Positions 1-8,433 of a DNA stretch of 41,050 bases are shown piece by piece. Source of the DNA: Mycolicibacterium vinylchloridicum. GTDB taxonomy: Bacteria > Actinomycetota > Actinomycetes > Mycobacteriales > Mycobacteriaceae. Every line of letters starts with the position of its first letter. Positions within the stretch are counted from its first letter, which is position 1. The stretch spans positions 1-41,050 of the forward strand of contig NZ_JACBJQ010000046.1 of NCBI RefSeq assembly GCF_013404075.1, in the 5' to 3' direction. The notes under the pieces are model-generated. The model was given only the letters and a program-made list of their open reading frames with translations, was not told the origin of the DNA and made no database searches. The position numbers were made by a program, and so were the translations under genes.

Positions 1-4
1 GAAA

Positions 5-64
5 GCGGGCCTCCTTCGATGGAGCAACTGGCGTCAGACACCAGCAGCTTCGAGGGAGGCCCGC
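5..64. repeat. Long imperfect inverted repeat (hairpin)
   Basis: The arms at 5-19 and 50-64 are inverted copies matching at 14 of 15 positions (GCGGGCCTCCTTCGA and TCGAGGGAGGCCCGC). The interior is also partly self-complementary, with CTGG near 27-30 facing CCAG at 41-44, so the whole 60 bases could fold into one long imperfect hairpin. It lies in a non-coding stretch downstream of the minus-strand gene that ends at 192. It could be a terminator-like structure for a gene beyond the left edge, a structured RNA or a small mobile-element end. No U-tract follows it. I do not recognise a named family. Confidence 0.5.
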
Positions 65-191
65 CCTTCTCGGCGGAGCCACACGGGTGGGGAACTTCGA
101 TGAGCGTCAGTGGGGAATTTCAGCGAGTGCGATCACGCAGGGTTCGTCGGGCATATTCATGGGTTGTTCCGTTCGCAGTAAGTCGGAAAGC
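65..191. other. Non-coding stretch at left edge
   Basis: Between the hairpin and the stop codon of the gene at 192 I see no convincing gene. The open frames crossing here have no family resemblance and lie antisense to or out of frame with the 192-500 gene. Confidence 0.4.
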
Positions 192-500
192 TCAGTCGGA
201 CGCGGGGAGCGCCTTTGCCTGCTTCATCCCAAGCACCTGACCGTCGACACCGAGTGCCGCCTGCCCGCCGCGGGTGCACAGCAGCTCCAGCCCCAGGTCG
301 TCGTGGGCGTACCGCTTGCCGATGAGCGTCTCGCCGCTCCACCCGTCCTCGACACCAAGATCGCCTGGGTGCTCGGTGTCGATGGGAATCATCGATCGGC
401 CGCCGCAGGTGACGTCGATGTCCTGGCCGGGGGCGCGCACGACGATCACCTCGGTGGCATCGACGACGCTCTTCAGGCGTTGACCATTTGTCAGCCGCAT
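192..500 (-). CDS. Small conserved-looking hypothetical protein
   Basis: This is an approximately 102-residue protein beginning MRLTNGQRLKSVVDATEVIV. The start at 500 is chosen over the upstream one at 581 because AGGAGG precedes it at normal spacing. The sequence is rich in beta-prone segments and has an RAPGQDIDVTCGG stretch. There is no signal peptide, membrane segment or motif I can assign to a family. It is divergent from the acyl-CoA dehydrogenase operon, and a variant of the regional 16-bp operator (508-523) overlaps its ribosome binding site, so it is probably co-regulated with the catabolic genes. The function is unknown. That it is a real gene is inferred from the ribosome binding site, the operator and the sensible composition. 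Confidence 0.6.
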   Translation of the reverse strand: MRLTNGQRLKSVVDATEVIVVRAPGQDIDVTCGGRSMIPIDTEHPGDLGVEDGWSGETLIGKRYAHDDLGLELLCTRGGQAALGVDGQVLGMKQAKALPASD

Positions 501-507
501 TGTCCGC

Positions 508-523
508 CTCCTGCATCCTGGAT
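508..523 (-). promoter_or_regulatory. Variant copy of the ATCCTG-GATR-CAGGAT operator
   Basis: Read on the minus strand this is ATCCAGGATGCAGGAG, 14 of 16 matches to the regional consensus, with the GATG centre kept. It ends 7 bases before the ATG at 500 and overlaps the AGGAGG ribosome binding site. A bound repressor would block the start of the small hypothetical gene. It is the weaker of two copies in this divergent region. Confidence 0.5.
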
Positions 524-600
524 CCGTGTGAAGTTCCGCAGTGCCTGGAGGCAACAGGGAAGTTGATGTGTCACAGAACACAGCCTACTATGCAAGTTGC

Positions 601-616
601 ATCCTGGATACAGGAT
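601..616 (+). promoter_or_regulatory. Palindromic operator ATCCTGGATACAGGAT
   Basis: A perfect 6-bp inverted repeat (ATCCTG and CAGGAT) around a GATA centre, located 38-54 bases before the candidate starts of the first acyl-CoA dehydrogenase. Similar sites recur at 11212, 12110, 13070, 15675 and 40582, all just ahead of genes. The likely binder is the GntR/FCD protein encoded at 12169, whose own promoter has a copy. This assignment is inferred. Confidence 0.75.
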
Positions 617-653
617 GGTAGTACGGTCAGGGTCCTTGACGGACGGAAGGTGC

Positions 654-1970
654 GTGTCCACTGTGGAGTGGTACTTCGAGAACGATCCAGACTTCGAAAA
701 GCAGCTCGTATGGGTAGATCAATTCGTCACCCAGGAGATCGAACCGCTTGATCTCCTGCTGGGGCATCCCGCAGACGTGCACGATCCGCTACGCAATGAA
801 CTGATCCGCCCGTTGCAACAGCAGGTCAAAGATCGCGATTTGTGGGCGGCTCACCTGGGGCCGGAACTCGGGGGACAGGGCTACGGGCAGCTGCGGCTTG
901 CACTTCTGAACGAAATTGTCGGTCGATCACGTTGTGCTCCTGTGGTTTTCGGCAGTCAGGCGCCAGACTCCGGAAACGCCGAGATCCTGGCTCACTTCGG
1001 CACGGACGAACAGAAGGCCAGGTATTTGCAACCGCTCCTGGCCGGGGACATCGTCTCCTGTTTTTCGATCACCGAACCTACCGGGGGCGCCGATCCCACA
1101 TCCTTCACCACCGCGGCGCATCAGGACGGTGACGAGTGGGTGATCAACGGAGAGAAATGGTTCTCGTCGAACGCGCGCTATGCAGAGTTCCTCATCGTGA
1201 TGGCGGTGACCGACCCCGAGGCGGGTCCCCATCGCAGGATGTCCATGCTGCTGGTCCCGGCAGGCACGCCGGGTGTGGAGATAGTGCGCAACTCCGCCAC
1301 CGCGGGGCAGCCCTTCCGGGACGGAACACACGCCTATCTGCGATTCACCGACGTCAGGGTGCCTAGCGCTAATCTGCTAGGCGACCGGGGAGCGGCATTC
1401 GCCATCGCCCAGACACGGTTGGGTGGGGGCCGTATACACCACGCGATGAGATGCGTGGGGCTGGTCCAGCGCGCGCTCGACATGATGTGTGAGCGGGTTC
1501 TGTCCAGGAGCACCCGAGGAGCGCCGCTGGCAAATCGTCAGACCGTGCAAGAACTCATAGCAGACTCCTGGATGGAACTGCAACAGTATCGTCTGCTGGT
1601 ACTCCAAACTGCCTGGCGCATCGACAAATACAACGACTATCAAAAGGTCCGCGGCGACATCTCCGCGGTCAAGGCGCTGATGCCCAAGGTGCTCAACAAC
1701 GTGGCGTCCCGCGCGCTTCATCTACACGGGTCGATCGGTACCACCGACGAGATGCCCTTCGCCCGAATGATTCTCGAGTCATTCCAAATGGGTCTGGCAG
1801 ACGGGCCGACTGAGGTGCACAAGGTGATGGTCGCGCGCGAGGTCCTCAAGAACTACCAGCCCACCGACTCGGTGTTCCCTGCCTACCACCTGATCAGCCG
1901 GGAGGCGGAGGCCAGGCAGCGATATCGCGACGAGCTTGCCCGGCACGAGGCCGTGACCGCATGGGCCTGA
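654..1970 (+). CDS. Acyl-CoA dehydrogenase (FadE type)
   Basis: An FAD-dependent acyl-CoA dehydrogenase of about 438 residues that would introduce the alpha-beta double bond into a CoA thioester. Visible family features are the CFSITEPTGGADPTSF segment in the middle domain, INGEKWFSSNA, an arginine-rich helix near RIHHAMRCVGL, and a C-terminal HLHGSIGTTDEMPFARM region. The frame is open back to a TTG at 597, but that would run through the operator. GTG at 654 or 663 is more likely, with GGAAGG at 645-650 ahead of them. It overlaps the next SDR by 10 bases and opens the first catabolic operon. It resembles the dehydrogenases that accompany ACAD10-like kinases, so it may act on 4-hydroxyacyl-CoA derivatives. 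That role is inferred. Confidence 0.88.
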   Translation: MSTVEWYFENDPDFEKQLVWVDQFVTQEIEPLDLLLGHPADVHDPLRNELIRPLQQQVKDRDLWAAHLGPELGGQGYGQLRLALLNEIVGRSRCAPVVFGSQAPDSGNAEILAHFGTDEQKARYLQPLLAGDIVSCFSITEPTGGADPTSFTTAAHQDGDEWVINGEKWFSSNARYAEFLIVMAVTDPEAGPHRRMSMLLVPAGTPGVEIVRNSATAGQPFRDGTHAYLRFTDVRVPSANLLGDRGAAFAIAQTRLGGGRIHHAMRCVGLVQRALDMMCERVLSRSTRGAPLANRQTVQELIADSWMELQQYRLLVLQTAWRIDKYNDYQKVRGDISAVKALMPKVLNNVASRALHLHGSIGTTDEMPFARMILESFQMGLADGPTEVHKVMVAREVLKNYQPTDSVFPAYHLISREAEARQRYRDELARHEAVTAWA

Positions 1971-2722
1971 CGAGGGACATCGGGCAGCTTTTCACCCTGG
2001 CCGGAAAGGTCGCGATGATCTCCGGTGGCAGCCGCGGTCTCGGGCGTGCCATGGCCCGCACGTTCGCCGCCGCGGGGGCGGAGGTGATCGTGTCGTCGCG
2101 CCGTCAGGAATCGTGCGACCAAATCGTGGGGCAGATCCGCGCCAACGGTGGGAAGGCCCACGCCATCGCCGCCCACGTGGGCCGGTGGAACGAGATCGAC
2201 CGGCTGGTCGAGCGGTGCCTGGAGGTGGTGGACGGGATCGACGTACTGGTGAACAACGCCGGCATGTCGCCTTTGTACCCGACGCCGTCTGCTGTCAAAG
2301 AAGAGCTCTTCGACAAGGTCATCGGGGTCAACCTCAAAGGCCCATTCCGGCTGACCGCACTGGTCGGTGAGCTGATGGTCGCCGCCGGTGGCGGATCGAT
2401 CATCAACATCTCGAGCACGGGCGCGGTGCGGCCGAGCGGGCAGATCATTCCTTATGCCGCAGCCAAGGCCGGGCTCAATGCCATGACCATCGGCTTTGCG
2501 GACGCCTTCGGGCCTTCGGTCCGGGTGAACGGGATCATGCCGGGCCGATTCCGGACCGATGTCGCAAAGCACTGGACCGCCGAACAACTATCCGGCGCCA
2601 ACGCCATGCTCAAGCGGGTGGGCGAAGAAGACGAGATCGTCGGTGCTGCCCTCTATCTCGCCTCACCGGCGTCCAGTTTCACCACCGGTTCGCTTCTGAC
2701 CGTCGACGGTGGAGGACACTGA
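1961..2722 (+). CDS. Short-chain dehydrogenase/reductase (SDR)
   Basis: A classical SDR of 253 residues, probably an NAD(P)-dependent hydroxyacyl-CoA or alcohol dehydrogenase. The nucleotide-binding motif GGSRGLGRAM is near residue 22, NNAG is near residue 95, and the catalytic serine (IINISSTG) is followed by the YAAAK tyrosine-lysine motif. The C terminus ends in the usual TVDGGGH. The gene starts inside the end of the preceding dehydrogenase gene and its last base is shared with the start of the kinase gene, indicating translational coupling. Its substrate is probably the hydroxyl intermediate handled by the neighbouring acyl-CoA dehydrogenases, but specificity cannot be read from the sequence. 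Confidence 0.88.
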   Translation: MGLTRDIGQLFTLAGKVAMISGGSRGLGRAMARTFAAAGAEVIVSSRRQESCDQIVGQIRANGGKAHAIAAHVGRWNEIDRLVERCLEVVDGIDVLVNNAGMSPLYPTPSAVKEELFDKVIGVNLKGPFRLTALVGELMVAAGGGSIINISSTGAVRPSGQIIPYAAAKAGLNAMTIGFADAFGPSVRVNGIMPGRFRTDVAKHWTAEQLSGANAMLKRVGEEDEIVGAALYLASPASSFTTGSLLTVDGGGH

Positions 2723-3789
2723 TGACAGCACCCGACCCCGTCAGCGACTCTGGTCTCACCACGTCGGAACTCGATCGCGTCGCCGACTGGCTCCGAAGAG
2801 AGGGTGTGCTTTCCGGTGACATCGAAAACGTCGAGGCGATCGGTGGTGGAACGCAGAACATCCTGGTCGGTGTGGTCTGCGATGGAAAGCATCTGGTGTT
2901 GCGGCGCCCACCCCGGAACAAGCGGGCCGGCAGCGACAAAGCCATGCTGCGCGAGATTCAGATTCTGCGGGCACTGGCCGATAGCGAAGTTCCGCACGCA
3001 CGAGTGCGCGCGGCCTGTAACGATCAGGACGTCATCGGTTCGGTGTTCTATCTGCAGGACCGGGTCGACGGCGTCAACCTTGCCGAGAAGTTCCCCACTC
3101 ACTATCTGACCGATCTTGACCTTCAGTTCCAGATTGGCCTGTCGCTCGTCGATGCCCTGTTGACGGTGGGCCGCACCGCGATAAACACCGACGCATTTGC
3201 CGGATTGGGCCGCCCCGAGGGCTGGATCGAGCGTCAGGTGCGGCGCTGGCACGGGCAACTGCATGAGTATGCAGGCGGGAAGAGCTACGCCGCAGGCCAG
3301 TTGCCGCACGCCGAGCGCGTCGCGGCGTGGCTGAATGCTCACCTACCGCCACGGTGGGAACCGGGGTTGATGCACGGCGATTACCACGCCGCCAACGTCA
3401 TGTTCGACCCCGCACAACCGGTGGTCGCGGCGATCGTGGACTGGGAGCTCGCGACGATCGGTGACCCGTTGGTCGATCTTGCCCATCTGGCCATCACGTG
3501 GCCGTCGCTGGACAGGTCGAGCGGCCGCGACATCACCGGTGCAAGAGGGCTGGCCACTGCAAGCGAGCTGATAGCCCGCTATGCCAGGGGAACCGACCGC
3601 GACATGAGCCACTTCGAGTGGTACATGGTGTTCGCCAGGTTCCGGCTCGGAATCCTCCTCGAAGGCACCTACGCGCGAGCGTGCGACGGCAAGGCCGACG
3701 TCGCCACCGGCGCGCGCTTGCACGATCACGCGATACGCCTCCTCACCGACGCGTTCGCCGCAATCGATCGGGCCGAGGTGCTGATGTGA
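2722..3789 (+). CDS. APH-fold kinase, ACAD10/LvaA-like
   Basis: A 355-residue aminoglycoside-phosphotransferase-fold protein. The catalytic loop is MHGDYHAANVMF (about residues 214-225), the metal-binding segment is IVDWELATIGDP, and the N-terminal lobe has GGGTQNILVGV and LVLRRPP. Bacterial and mammalian relatives (LvaA and the kinase domain of ACAD10/11) are reported to phosphorylate the hydroxyl of 4-hydroxyacyl-CoA so that a partner acyl-CoA dehydrogenase can eliminate phosphate. In M. tuberculosis such proteins are often misnamed FadE36. Antibiotic resistance is unlikely given the setting. It lies between an SDR and acyl-CoA dehydrogenases in one operon, which fits that chemistry. The 52-base gap to the next gene contains a ribosome binding site, GAAGGAG. 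Confidence 0.85.
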   Translation: MTAPDPVSDSGLTTSELDRVADWLRREGVLSGDIENVEAIGGGTQNILVGVVCDGKHLVLRRPPRNKRAGSDKAMLREIQILRALADSEVPHARVRAACNDQDVIGSVFYLQDRVDGVNLAEKFPTHYLTDLDLQFQIGLSLVDALLTVGRTAINTDAFAGLGRPEGWIERQVRRWHGQLHEYAGGKSYAAGQLPHAERVAAWLNAHLPPRWEPGLMHGDYHAANVMFDPAQPVVAAIVDWELATIGDPLVDLAHLAITWPSLDRSSGRDITGARGLATASELIARYARGTDRDMSHFEWYMVFARFRLGILLEGTYARACDGKADVATGARLHDHAIRLLTDAFAAIDRAEVLM

Positions 3790-3841
3790 GATCCCAAATG
3801 TCCGATGACCGGAACCACGCGCACGAACCGAAGGAGTAGAG

Positions 3842-4987
3842 ATGTTTCCCACAGAGGCCCCGGATGATCAGGCGTTCCGCATGCAGGTGCGGGAGTGGTT
3901 GCACCGCAACAAACCCGAGCTGCCGATGCCGTCGACAGAAACAGCCGACGGCGTACCTGTCCACCTGGAGTGGGAACGCAAACTCCACGAGGGCCGGTGG
4001 GCGGCGGTGTCGTGGCCCGATCAGTACGGAGGGCGCGACGCCTCACTGTGGCAGTGGCTGATCTTCGAAGAAGAGTACTACCGGGCCGGGCTACCGCAGC
4101 GAGTCGCGCAGAACGGCATCTTCCTGCTGGCGCCGACGCTGCTCGAACTGGGCACCGAGGACCAGAAGGAACGCTATCTGCAGCGGATGGCGGCAGTGAA
4201 CGACCTGTGGTGCCAGGGCTGGTCGGAACCTGAGGCAGGCAGCGACCTGGCTTCGCTGCGATCCCGCGCGGTTCGTGACGAAGAGGCCGGCGGTTGGCGG
4301 CTGTACGGGCAGAAGTGCTGGACCACTCGCGGGGTTTACTGCAGCCACATGTTCGGAATCTTCCGCACCGGTACCCCGGAGGAGCGCCATCGCGGTCTGA
4401 CCTATTTCCTGATCGACCTGAAGCAGCCGGAGATCACCGTGCGTCCGGTCGCAAGGCTCGACGGTGATGACGGGTTTGCCGATGTGTTTTTCGACGGCGC
4501 TTTCGTCGCCGATGCCGATGTGCTCGGTGGCGTCGGACAGGGGTGGCGGGTGGCGATGGCTACCGCGGGATCCGAACGAAGTCTCTCGCTGCGCAGCCCG
4601 GGCCGCTTCATCGCTTCGGCTGATCGGCTGATCGATCAGTACCGCAGCGGTGGCGCGGAGATCCGTGACGACCAGCGCCTCCGTCAGGCCGTTGCGGATT
4701 CGTGGATGGCGGCGCGCGCCTACAAGCTCGCGACCGACGGGACGGTGTCGCAGCTGACGTCCGGAGGGAACCTCAGCGCCGAAGCGAGTATGAGCAAGGT
4801 GTACTGGTCCGAGTTGGACGTGGCCCTCCACGAGACGGCGCTGATGCTTCGTGGAGCCGACGCCGAGATCGATGAGGAGTGGATGCGCGGTTATCAGTTC
4901 GCGCTGTCCGGCCCGATCTACGCCGGCACCAACGAAATTCAGAAGAACATCATTGCCGAGCGGTTGCTCGGGCTTCCACGGCCCTAG
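3842..4987 (+). CDS. Acyl-CoA dehydrogenase, probable large subunit of a heteromer
   Basis: A 381-residue acyl-CoA dehydrogenase. Recognisable parts are CQGWSEPEAGSDLASLRSRA in the FAD/substrate domain, GQKCWTTRG, and a C-terminal GPIYAGTNEIQKNIIAERLL motif that contacts FAD. The next gene encodes a second, more divergent dehydrogenase subunit 19 bases downstream. Mycobacterial steroid-degrading enzymes such as ChsE1-ChsE2 are alpha2beta2 heteromers encoded by such adjacent pairs, so these two probably assemble together. A GAAGGAG ribosome binding site precedes the ATG. The substrate is not known. The company of an Ltp/DUF35 pair suggests a branched side chain or ring-derived CoA ester. Confidence 0.9.
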   Translation: MFPTEAPDDQAFRMQVREWLHRNKPELPMPSTETADGVPVHLEWERKLHEGRWAAVSWPDQYGGRDASLWQWLIFEEEYYRAGLPQRVAQNGIFLLAPTLLELGTEDQKERYLQRMAAVNDLWCQGWSEPEAGSDLASLRSRAVRDEEAGGWRLYGQKCWTTRGVYCSHMFGIFRTGTPEERHRGLTYFLIDLKQPEITVRPVARLDGDDGFADVFFDGAFVADADVLGGVGQGWRVAMATAGSERSLSLRSPGRFIASADRLIDQYRSGGAEIRDDQRLRQAVADSWMAARAYKLATDGTVSQLTSGGNLSAEASMSKVYWSELDVALHETALMLRGADAEIDEEWMRGYQFALSGPIYAGTNEIQKNIIAERLLGLPRP

Positions 4988-5006
4988 CCCAAGAAGGAGC
5001 ACACAC

Positions 5007-6023
5007 ATGGATGCATGGTTGAGCGACGACCAGATCTCACTACGCGATGGCCTGCGGGAGGTGCTGAAATCCACTTGCCCGCCGGACGTCGTGCGCGCCG
5101 TCTGGGAGAAGGGGATCGGGGCGCACGAACCGCGCCGACTCTGGCAGACCTTGGCCGATCTGGGTCTGTTCGGGCTGCTGGCCGCGGCGGACCTCGGTGG
5201 CGGGGACGGCAATGAGGTCGACCTCGTCGTCATGATGGAGGAATGCGGACGGGCCGCAGCACCGGGCCCGCTACTCGAACAGATCGCGGTCGGCGTACCA
5301 GCACTGGCAACAGCGCCGGGAAAGCTTGTTGAACAAGCCATCTCAGGTTCAGCGGTGATCACGGCGCAGGAGTCGGACGGGGCGCGCGTCCCGTGGGCCG
5401 TCGACGCCGACGTGATCGTGGCCGTGCAGCCCGACGGTGTGGCCTTCGCGACTCGCGACGCGGTGACGGTCTCGGCCGCCCCGGAGTCGGTCGACAAGTC
5501 CCGGCAGCTGAATTCGGTCGAGTTCGCGAAGACCACCGAGTTGCCCGGCGTCAGGGCGGACACCGTATTCAACCGCGCGGCACTGGCCGCCGCGGCACAG
5601 CTGCTGGGTCTGGCTGATCACCTGATCCGTGCCGCGGTCGACTACGCGCTGGTCCGTCATCAGTTCGGTGTTCCCATCGGCTCGCAACGTCCGGTCCAGC
5701 ACATGCTGGCCTCGGCGTACATCGAATTGCAACACGCCCGACCCGTTGTGTACGAGGCAGCCAGGGTGATGGCCGCCGACCTCGACACCACCGACCGCGA
5801 GGTCAGCTTCGCCAAGGTATATGCCCACCGTGCGGCTCACACTGCAGCGCGTGCTGCACTGCAGTGCCACGGGGCCATCGGGTACACCTGGGAGCACGAT
5901 CTCCAGCTCTGGATCAAGCGGGTGTGGGCGTTGGGTTCGGTGTGGGGCACCGACACGTTCCACCAGGATCGGGTGTCGCGGCTGGTCCTCGACGCCGGGT
6001 CTGAGCCGGTTGCGGTGCGATGA
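5007..6023 (+). CDS. Acyl-CoA dehydrogenase, probable small subunit of a heteromer
   Basis: A 338-residue acyl-CoA dehydrogenase family protein, shorter and more divergent than its upstream partner. The C-terminal half keeps the family helices (YALVRHQFGVPIGSQRPVQH, then ALQCHGAIGYTWEHDLQLWI), and the N-terminal half starts with LSDDQISLRDGLREVL. The start is ATG at 5007 behind AGAAGGAG. The ORF extends upstream to 4851, but that part overlaps the previous gene and is not needed. It overlaps the CoA transferase start by 4 bases. As in heteromeric FadE pairs, it likely contributes FAD binding but an incomplete active site. This is inferred from pairing and divergence. Confidence 0.88.
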   Translation: MDAWLSDDQISLRDGLREVLKSTCPPDVVRAVWEKGIGAHEPRRLWQTLADLGLFGLLAAADLGGGDGNEVDLVVMMEECGRAAAPGPLLEQIAVGVPALATAPGKLVEQAISGSAVITAQESDGARVPWAVDADVIVAVQPDGVAFATRDAVTVSAAPESVDKSRQLNSVEFAKTTELPGVRADTVFNRAALAAAAQLLGLADHLIRAAVDYALVRHQFGVPIGSQRPVQHMLASAYIELQHARPVVYEAARVMAADLDTTDREVSFAKVYAHRAAHTAARAALQCHGAIGYTWEHDLQLWIKRVWALGSVWGTDTFHQDRVSRLVLDAGSEPVAVR

Positions 6024-7225
6024 AGGTCCTCGAAGGTATCCGGGTGGTAGAGGTCACCTCGTGGTTGTTCGTGCCCGCCGCCGGAGCGGTGCTGGCCGAG
6101 TGGGGCGCCGAAGTCATCAAGATCGACCACCCGGAGCGGCCGGATCCTCTGCGCAACATGCGTGTTGCGGGTATGGGCCGGGATTCGCAGCCGCTGGCAC
6201 CGATGTATCACCTTGCCAACCGCGGGAAACGCAGCCTCGGTATGGATGTGGGAAGCCGACAGGGGCGCGACATCCTCGCTCAGCTGGTCGCCGACACCGA
6301 TGTCTTCCTGACGAGCCTGCTGCCGCGCAGCCGCGCCAAACTCGGCCTCGATGTCGACAGTGTCAGAGAGATGAACCCGCGCATCATCTACGCCAAGGGA
6401 AGTGGGTACGGACCAGACGGGCCGGATGCAGATGCACCAGGGTTTGATGGCACTGCCTACTGGGCCCGCGGCGGAATCGCGGACTCGCTGACGCCTGCCG
6501 GGGCCGCCGAACCGACGCCCTCAGTGCCGGCCATGGGGGATCTCCCGGCCGGGCTGACCCTCGCCGGCGCGATTGCCGCCGCGTTGTTGCGACGGGAGCG
6601 CACCGGCGAGACCCCGGTGGTCGACGTGTCACTGTTGGGTACCGCGGTGTGGAACGCGGCTCCGGCGATTTTGTCCTCCGCGTGGACCGGCCGGAAGCCG
6701 ACCCGCGTCCCCCGAGAGCAGAATCCGAACCCCGCCACGCTCGTGTATCGCCTGCGCGATGATCGTTACATCAAGCTGTCTCTGTTCGCATCCGACCGTC
6801 ACTTCACCGAGCTCTGCGAACGGATCGGCCGAGCCGACATCGTGGCCGATCCGCGGTTCACTGATTCCCGTTCCCGCGCAGAGCATCACGAGGCATGCAT
6901 CGCCGAACTCGATGCGGTGTTCGCCACGTTGACGACGCAAGACGTCATCTCCCGTTTCACCGGGATGAGCGGCGCCTGGTCGTTGGTGCGCAATGTCGAC
7001 GAGGTTGCGTTGGATCCTCAGGTACAGGCCAACGGCTATGTCAGAAGCTTCGCCGTCGACGGTGAGGACATGCCCACTGCGGCCTCGCCGTGGCAATTCG
7101 ACTCCGCAACACCGGAATTGAGTGCAGCGCCAGCCCACGGTGAACACACCGACGAAATTTTGCTGCAGCTCGGATTGGACTGGGATGCGCTGCTGGAGCT
7201 CAAGATGGACGGAGTGATCGTGTGA
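6020..7225 (+). CDS. Class III (CaiB/BaiF) CoA transferase
   Basis: A 401-residue family III CoA transferase, which moves CoA between acyl groups through an aspartyl-CoA intermediate. The N terminus is typical (LEGIRVVEVTSWLFVPAAG, then LAEWGAEVIKIDHPE), and the candidate catalytic aspartate is in PGFDGTAYWARGG near residue 150. Family features such as SLLGTAVWN and NGYVRSF are also present. It overlaps both neighbours by 4 bases. In the operon it could load CoA onto the starting acid or recover CoA from a product. Acyl-CoA racemase activity is a less likely alternative because the FDxxAYWxR form is typical of transferases. Confidence 0.88.
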   Translation: MKVLEGIRVVEVTSWLFVPAAGAVLAEWGAEVIKIDHPERPDPLRNMRVAGMGRDSQPLAPMYHLANRGKRSLGMDVGSRQGRDILAQLVADTDVFLTSLLPRSRAKLGLDVDSVREMNPRIIYAKGSGYGPDGPDADAPGFDGTAYWARGGIADSLTPAGAAEPTPSVPAMGDLPAGLTLAGAIAAALLRRERTGETPVVDVSLLGTAVWNAAPAILSSAWTGRKPTRVPREQNPNPATLVYRLRDDRYIKLSLFASDRHFTELCERIGRADIVADPRFTDSRSRAEHHEACIAELDAVFATLTTQDVISRFTGMSGAWSLVRNVDEVALDPQVQANGYVRSFAVDGEDMPTAASPWQFDSATPELSAAPAHGEHTDEILLQLGLDWDALLELKMDGVIV

Positions 7226-8433
7226 GTGCTGCTCCGGCAGTGGCGGTGAGTCATCGGGACTCGTGCGCGATCGCCGGTATCGGCGCCACGGATTTTTCGC
7301 GGAACTCGGGCCGCACGACTCTGACGCTGGCAACCCAGGCTGCGGTGTCAGCCATCGCGGACGCTGGCCTTGAGCGTGCCGACATCGACGGTTTGGTCAA
7401 GTCGGACTATGACGACGTCCAGTGCACCGATCTCGCGCATTCGCTCGGCCTGCCTGGCGTGACGTACTGGGGGGCCACGGGGATCGGTGGCGGGGCACCT
7501 TGCGGGATGGTCGGTCAGGCGGTAGCGGCGATCCAGGCCGGACTGGCGACGAACGTGCTGGTCTATCGGGCGCTGAATGGTCGCTCAGGGGTTCGTTTCG
7601 GCAAGGGCTCCGGCGTTCAGCGGACCGGGGGCGCCCAGTATGTCGGCGGCAACGGCAGCTACGAAGAGTTCCTGTATCCCTACGGTGTGGTGGCGCCAGG
7701 ACAAATGTTCGCCATGGTCGCTCGGCGACACATGCTCGAATACGGCACCACCTCAGACGATCTCGGCAGTATCGCGATGACGGTGCGAGCCCGTGCGAAC
7801 GCTAATCCTGCGGCACAAATGCATGATCGGACGATGAATCGGCAACAGTACGATGCTGCGCCGCTGATCGCGGATCCGTTGCGGCTCTTCGACCACTGCC
7901 TGGAAACGGATGGAGCTTGCGCCGTGGTGGTCACCTCCGCCGAGCGGGCTTCGGACCGCCCGCATCCGCGGGTGCTCATCCGGGCGGTGTCACAGGGCAT
8001 GATCGCGGAGCCGCAGAGCGGAAGCTTTCTCACCGCCCTGTTTCGCGAATCGTTGACCGATCAGCCTTCGGCCCAAGCGGCGAGGACGCTGTATCGACGG
8101 GCCGGCATGGGCCCCGATGAGGTCGACGTCGCTCAGTTCTACGACTGTTTCACCATCACGCTGCTGCTCCAGCTCGAGGATTACGGGTTCTGCGCCAAAG
8201 GCGAGGGCGGACCGTTCGCCACGAGTGGTGCGATAGACCTTGGTGGTCGGTTGCCGGTGAACACCGCGGGCGGGAATCTGTCCGAGGGCTATATCCACGG
8301 CCTCAACCATGTGCTCGAAGGGGTCCGGCAGATGCGTGGTACATCGACCTCCCAGGTGGATGGAGCGCAGACGTGCCTGGTGACCTCGGGTGTACCGGTC
8401 AACACGAGTGCGATGATCCTCAGGAAGGGATGA
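7222..8433 (+). CDS. Thiolase-like lipid-transfer protein (Ltp/SCP-x thiolase family)
   Basis: A 403-residue thiolase-fold protein of the non-specific lipid-transfer (Ltp) type. It has GIGATDFSRNSG at the N terminus, GGAPCGMVGQAVAAIQAG where thiolases carry the nucleophile region, EVDVAQFYDCFTITLLLQLE, and NTAGGNLSEGYIHGLNH. In mycobacterial steroid degradation, Ltp2-type proteins pair with DUF35 proteins to make a retro-aldolase that cleaves a beta-hydroxyacyl-CoA side chain. The very next gene here encodes a DUF35 protein, with translational coupling. An aldolase role is therefore favoured over a classical thiolase. The substrate is unknown. Confidence 0.85.
   Translation: MSAAPAVAVSHRDSCAIAGIGATDFSRNSGRTTLTLATQAAVSAIADAGLERADIDGLVKSDYDDVQCTDLAHSLGLPGVTYWGATGIGGGAPCGMVGQAVAAIQAGLATNVLVYRALNGRSGVRFGKGSGVQRTGGAQYVGGNGSYEEFLYPYGVVAPGQMFAMVARRHMLEYGTTSDDLGSIAMTVRARANANPAAQMHDRTMNRQQYDAAPLIADPLRLFDHCLETDGACAVVVTSAERASDRPHPRVLIRAVSQGMIAEPQSGSFLTALFRESLTDQPSAQAARTLYRRAGMGPDEVDVAQFYDCFTITLLLQLEDYGFCAKGEGGPFATSGAIDLGGRLPVNTAGGNLSEGYIHGLNHVLEGVRQMRGTSTSQVDGAQTCLVTSGVPVNTSAMILRKG

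Noticed and set aside
597..653. N-terminal extension of the first acyl-CoA dehydrogenase from TTG at 597
   Set aside because: It would translate through the operator palindrome, and the residues do not fit the family N terminus. GTG at 654 or 663 is preferred.
2722..3789. Aminoglycoside resistance gene
   Set aside because: The APH fold is shared by ACAD10/LvaA-like kinases. The setting among acyl-CoA dehydrogenases points to catabolism.
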